Notes under the pieces: generated by a model
The model's database searches: none
What the model was told of the DNA's origin: nothing
What the model saw: the letters and a program-made list of their open reading frames with translations, nothing else
In this document: piece after piece, positions 5,972 through 6,111 of the stretch
Numbering within the stretch: position 1 is the first letter of the stretch
Layout: each line of letters opens with the position of its first letter
Program-made: the position numbers and the translations under genes
Source: JAGLQA01 sp023135565
GTDB taxonomy: Bacteria; Acidobacteriota; Aminicenantia; UBA2199
Direction of reading: 5' to 3'
Length of the DNA stretch: 6,111 nucleotides
Assembly (NCBI GenBank): GCA_030639305.1
Contig: DAOWCY010000305.1
Location: 1 to 6,111, forward strand

Positions 5972-6111
5972 TTAAAGTGGACCCCTTTGTCAAGACAGAA
6001 ATTAACTAAAGTTAAGCTTCTTATGCCTATATAATAATAAATAGGGGGGCGGTATTTTGTGGAAAACTTTACAATAACCGCATCCCTATTAGCTCTTCGG
6101 CCTGTTTTCAC
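5972..6111. mobile_element. Probable insertion-sequence end, truncated by the window
   Basis: At the point where the minus-strand gene loses its reading frame the sequence becomes TTTAAAGTGGACCCC, then TTTGTCAAGACAG (5971-5998). Ends of the form AAGTGGACCCC, a few bases, then GACA are common in IS3-type elements; this is recalled, not searched. The remaining 110 bases hold no intact gene. One minus frame at the right edge reads ENRPKS and stops at 6091-6089, which could be a transposase C-terminus entering from the right, but it is too short to identify. No matching inverted repeat or target duplication is visible in the window. Confidence 0.4.

Noticed and set aside
5929..6111. Minus-strand ORF entering from the right edge (GTG start)
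   Set aside because: It crosses the apparent IS end into the interrupted gene in a different frame and has no recognisable domain.
1..6111. CRISPR array, tRNA or rRNA
   Set aside because: No regularly spaced repeats and no tRNA or rRNA signature were seen on either strand.

Overview
This is accessory DNA from a bacterium that uses Shine-Dalgarno (SD) initiation and sigma70-type promoters. A C10 (streptopain-like) protease with an FnIII tail, next to a secreted protein built from Bacteroides/Listeria-type repeats, is the kind of content seen in uncultured FCB-group and related environmental or gut lineages. The consensus TTGACA/TATAAT promoter and good SD sites argue against a typical Bacteroidota genome. 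I cannot assign a phylum.

Layout. Positions 1-440 are non-coding and hold a tandem near-repeat resembling the terminal repeats of IS21-family elements, then a plausible promoter for the first gene. Positions 441-3535 hold a two-gene operon with a 4-base ATGA overlap. The first gene encodes a 506-residue fusion of a DUF4062 domain, one transmembrane helix and a GH17-like beta-glucanase domain in which both catalytic glutamates appear to be lost. The second encodes a 525-residue multi-pass GT2 glycosyltransferase of the cellulose/glucan-synthase type. Positions 3536-3833 hold a likely terminator, a 9-bp-arm palindrome, a consensus sigma70 promoter and a 32-codon ORF whose stop overlaps the next start. 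Positions 3834-5327 encode a secreted C10 cysteine protease with an N-terminal inhibitory propeptide and a C-terminal FnIII domain. A GC-rich hairpin follows. Positions 5525-5971 on the minus strand are the 3' remnant of a repeat-containing secreted protein, cut at its 5' side by sequence resembling an insertion-sequence end that runs off the window.

Working model (inference). The most interesting unit is the DUF4062-TM-GH17-like/GT2 pair. GH17 and GT2 partners are known from bacterial beta-glucan synthesis. Here the GH17 module looks like a non-catalytic glycan-binding or scaffold domain outside the membrane, joined through one helix to a cytoplasmic DUF4062 domain, a module otherwise common in NLR/STAND-like signalling proteins. 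The pair could be a surface-glycan synthase coupled to cytoplasmic sensing or signalling, possibly in stress or defence. The protease behind it has its own promoter and is probably a separate unit.
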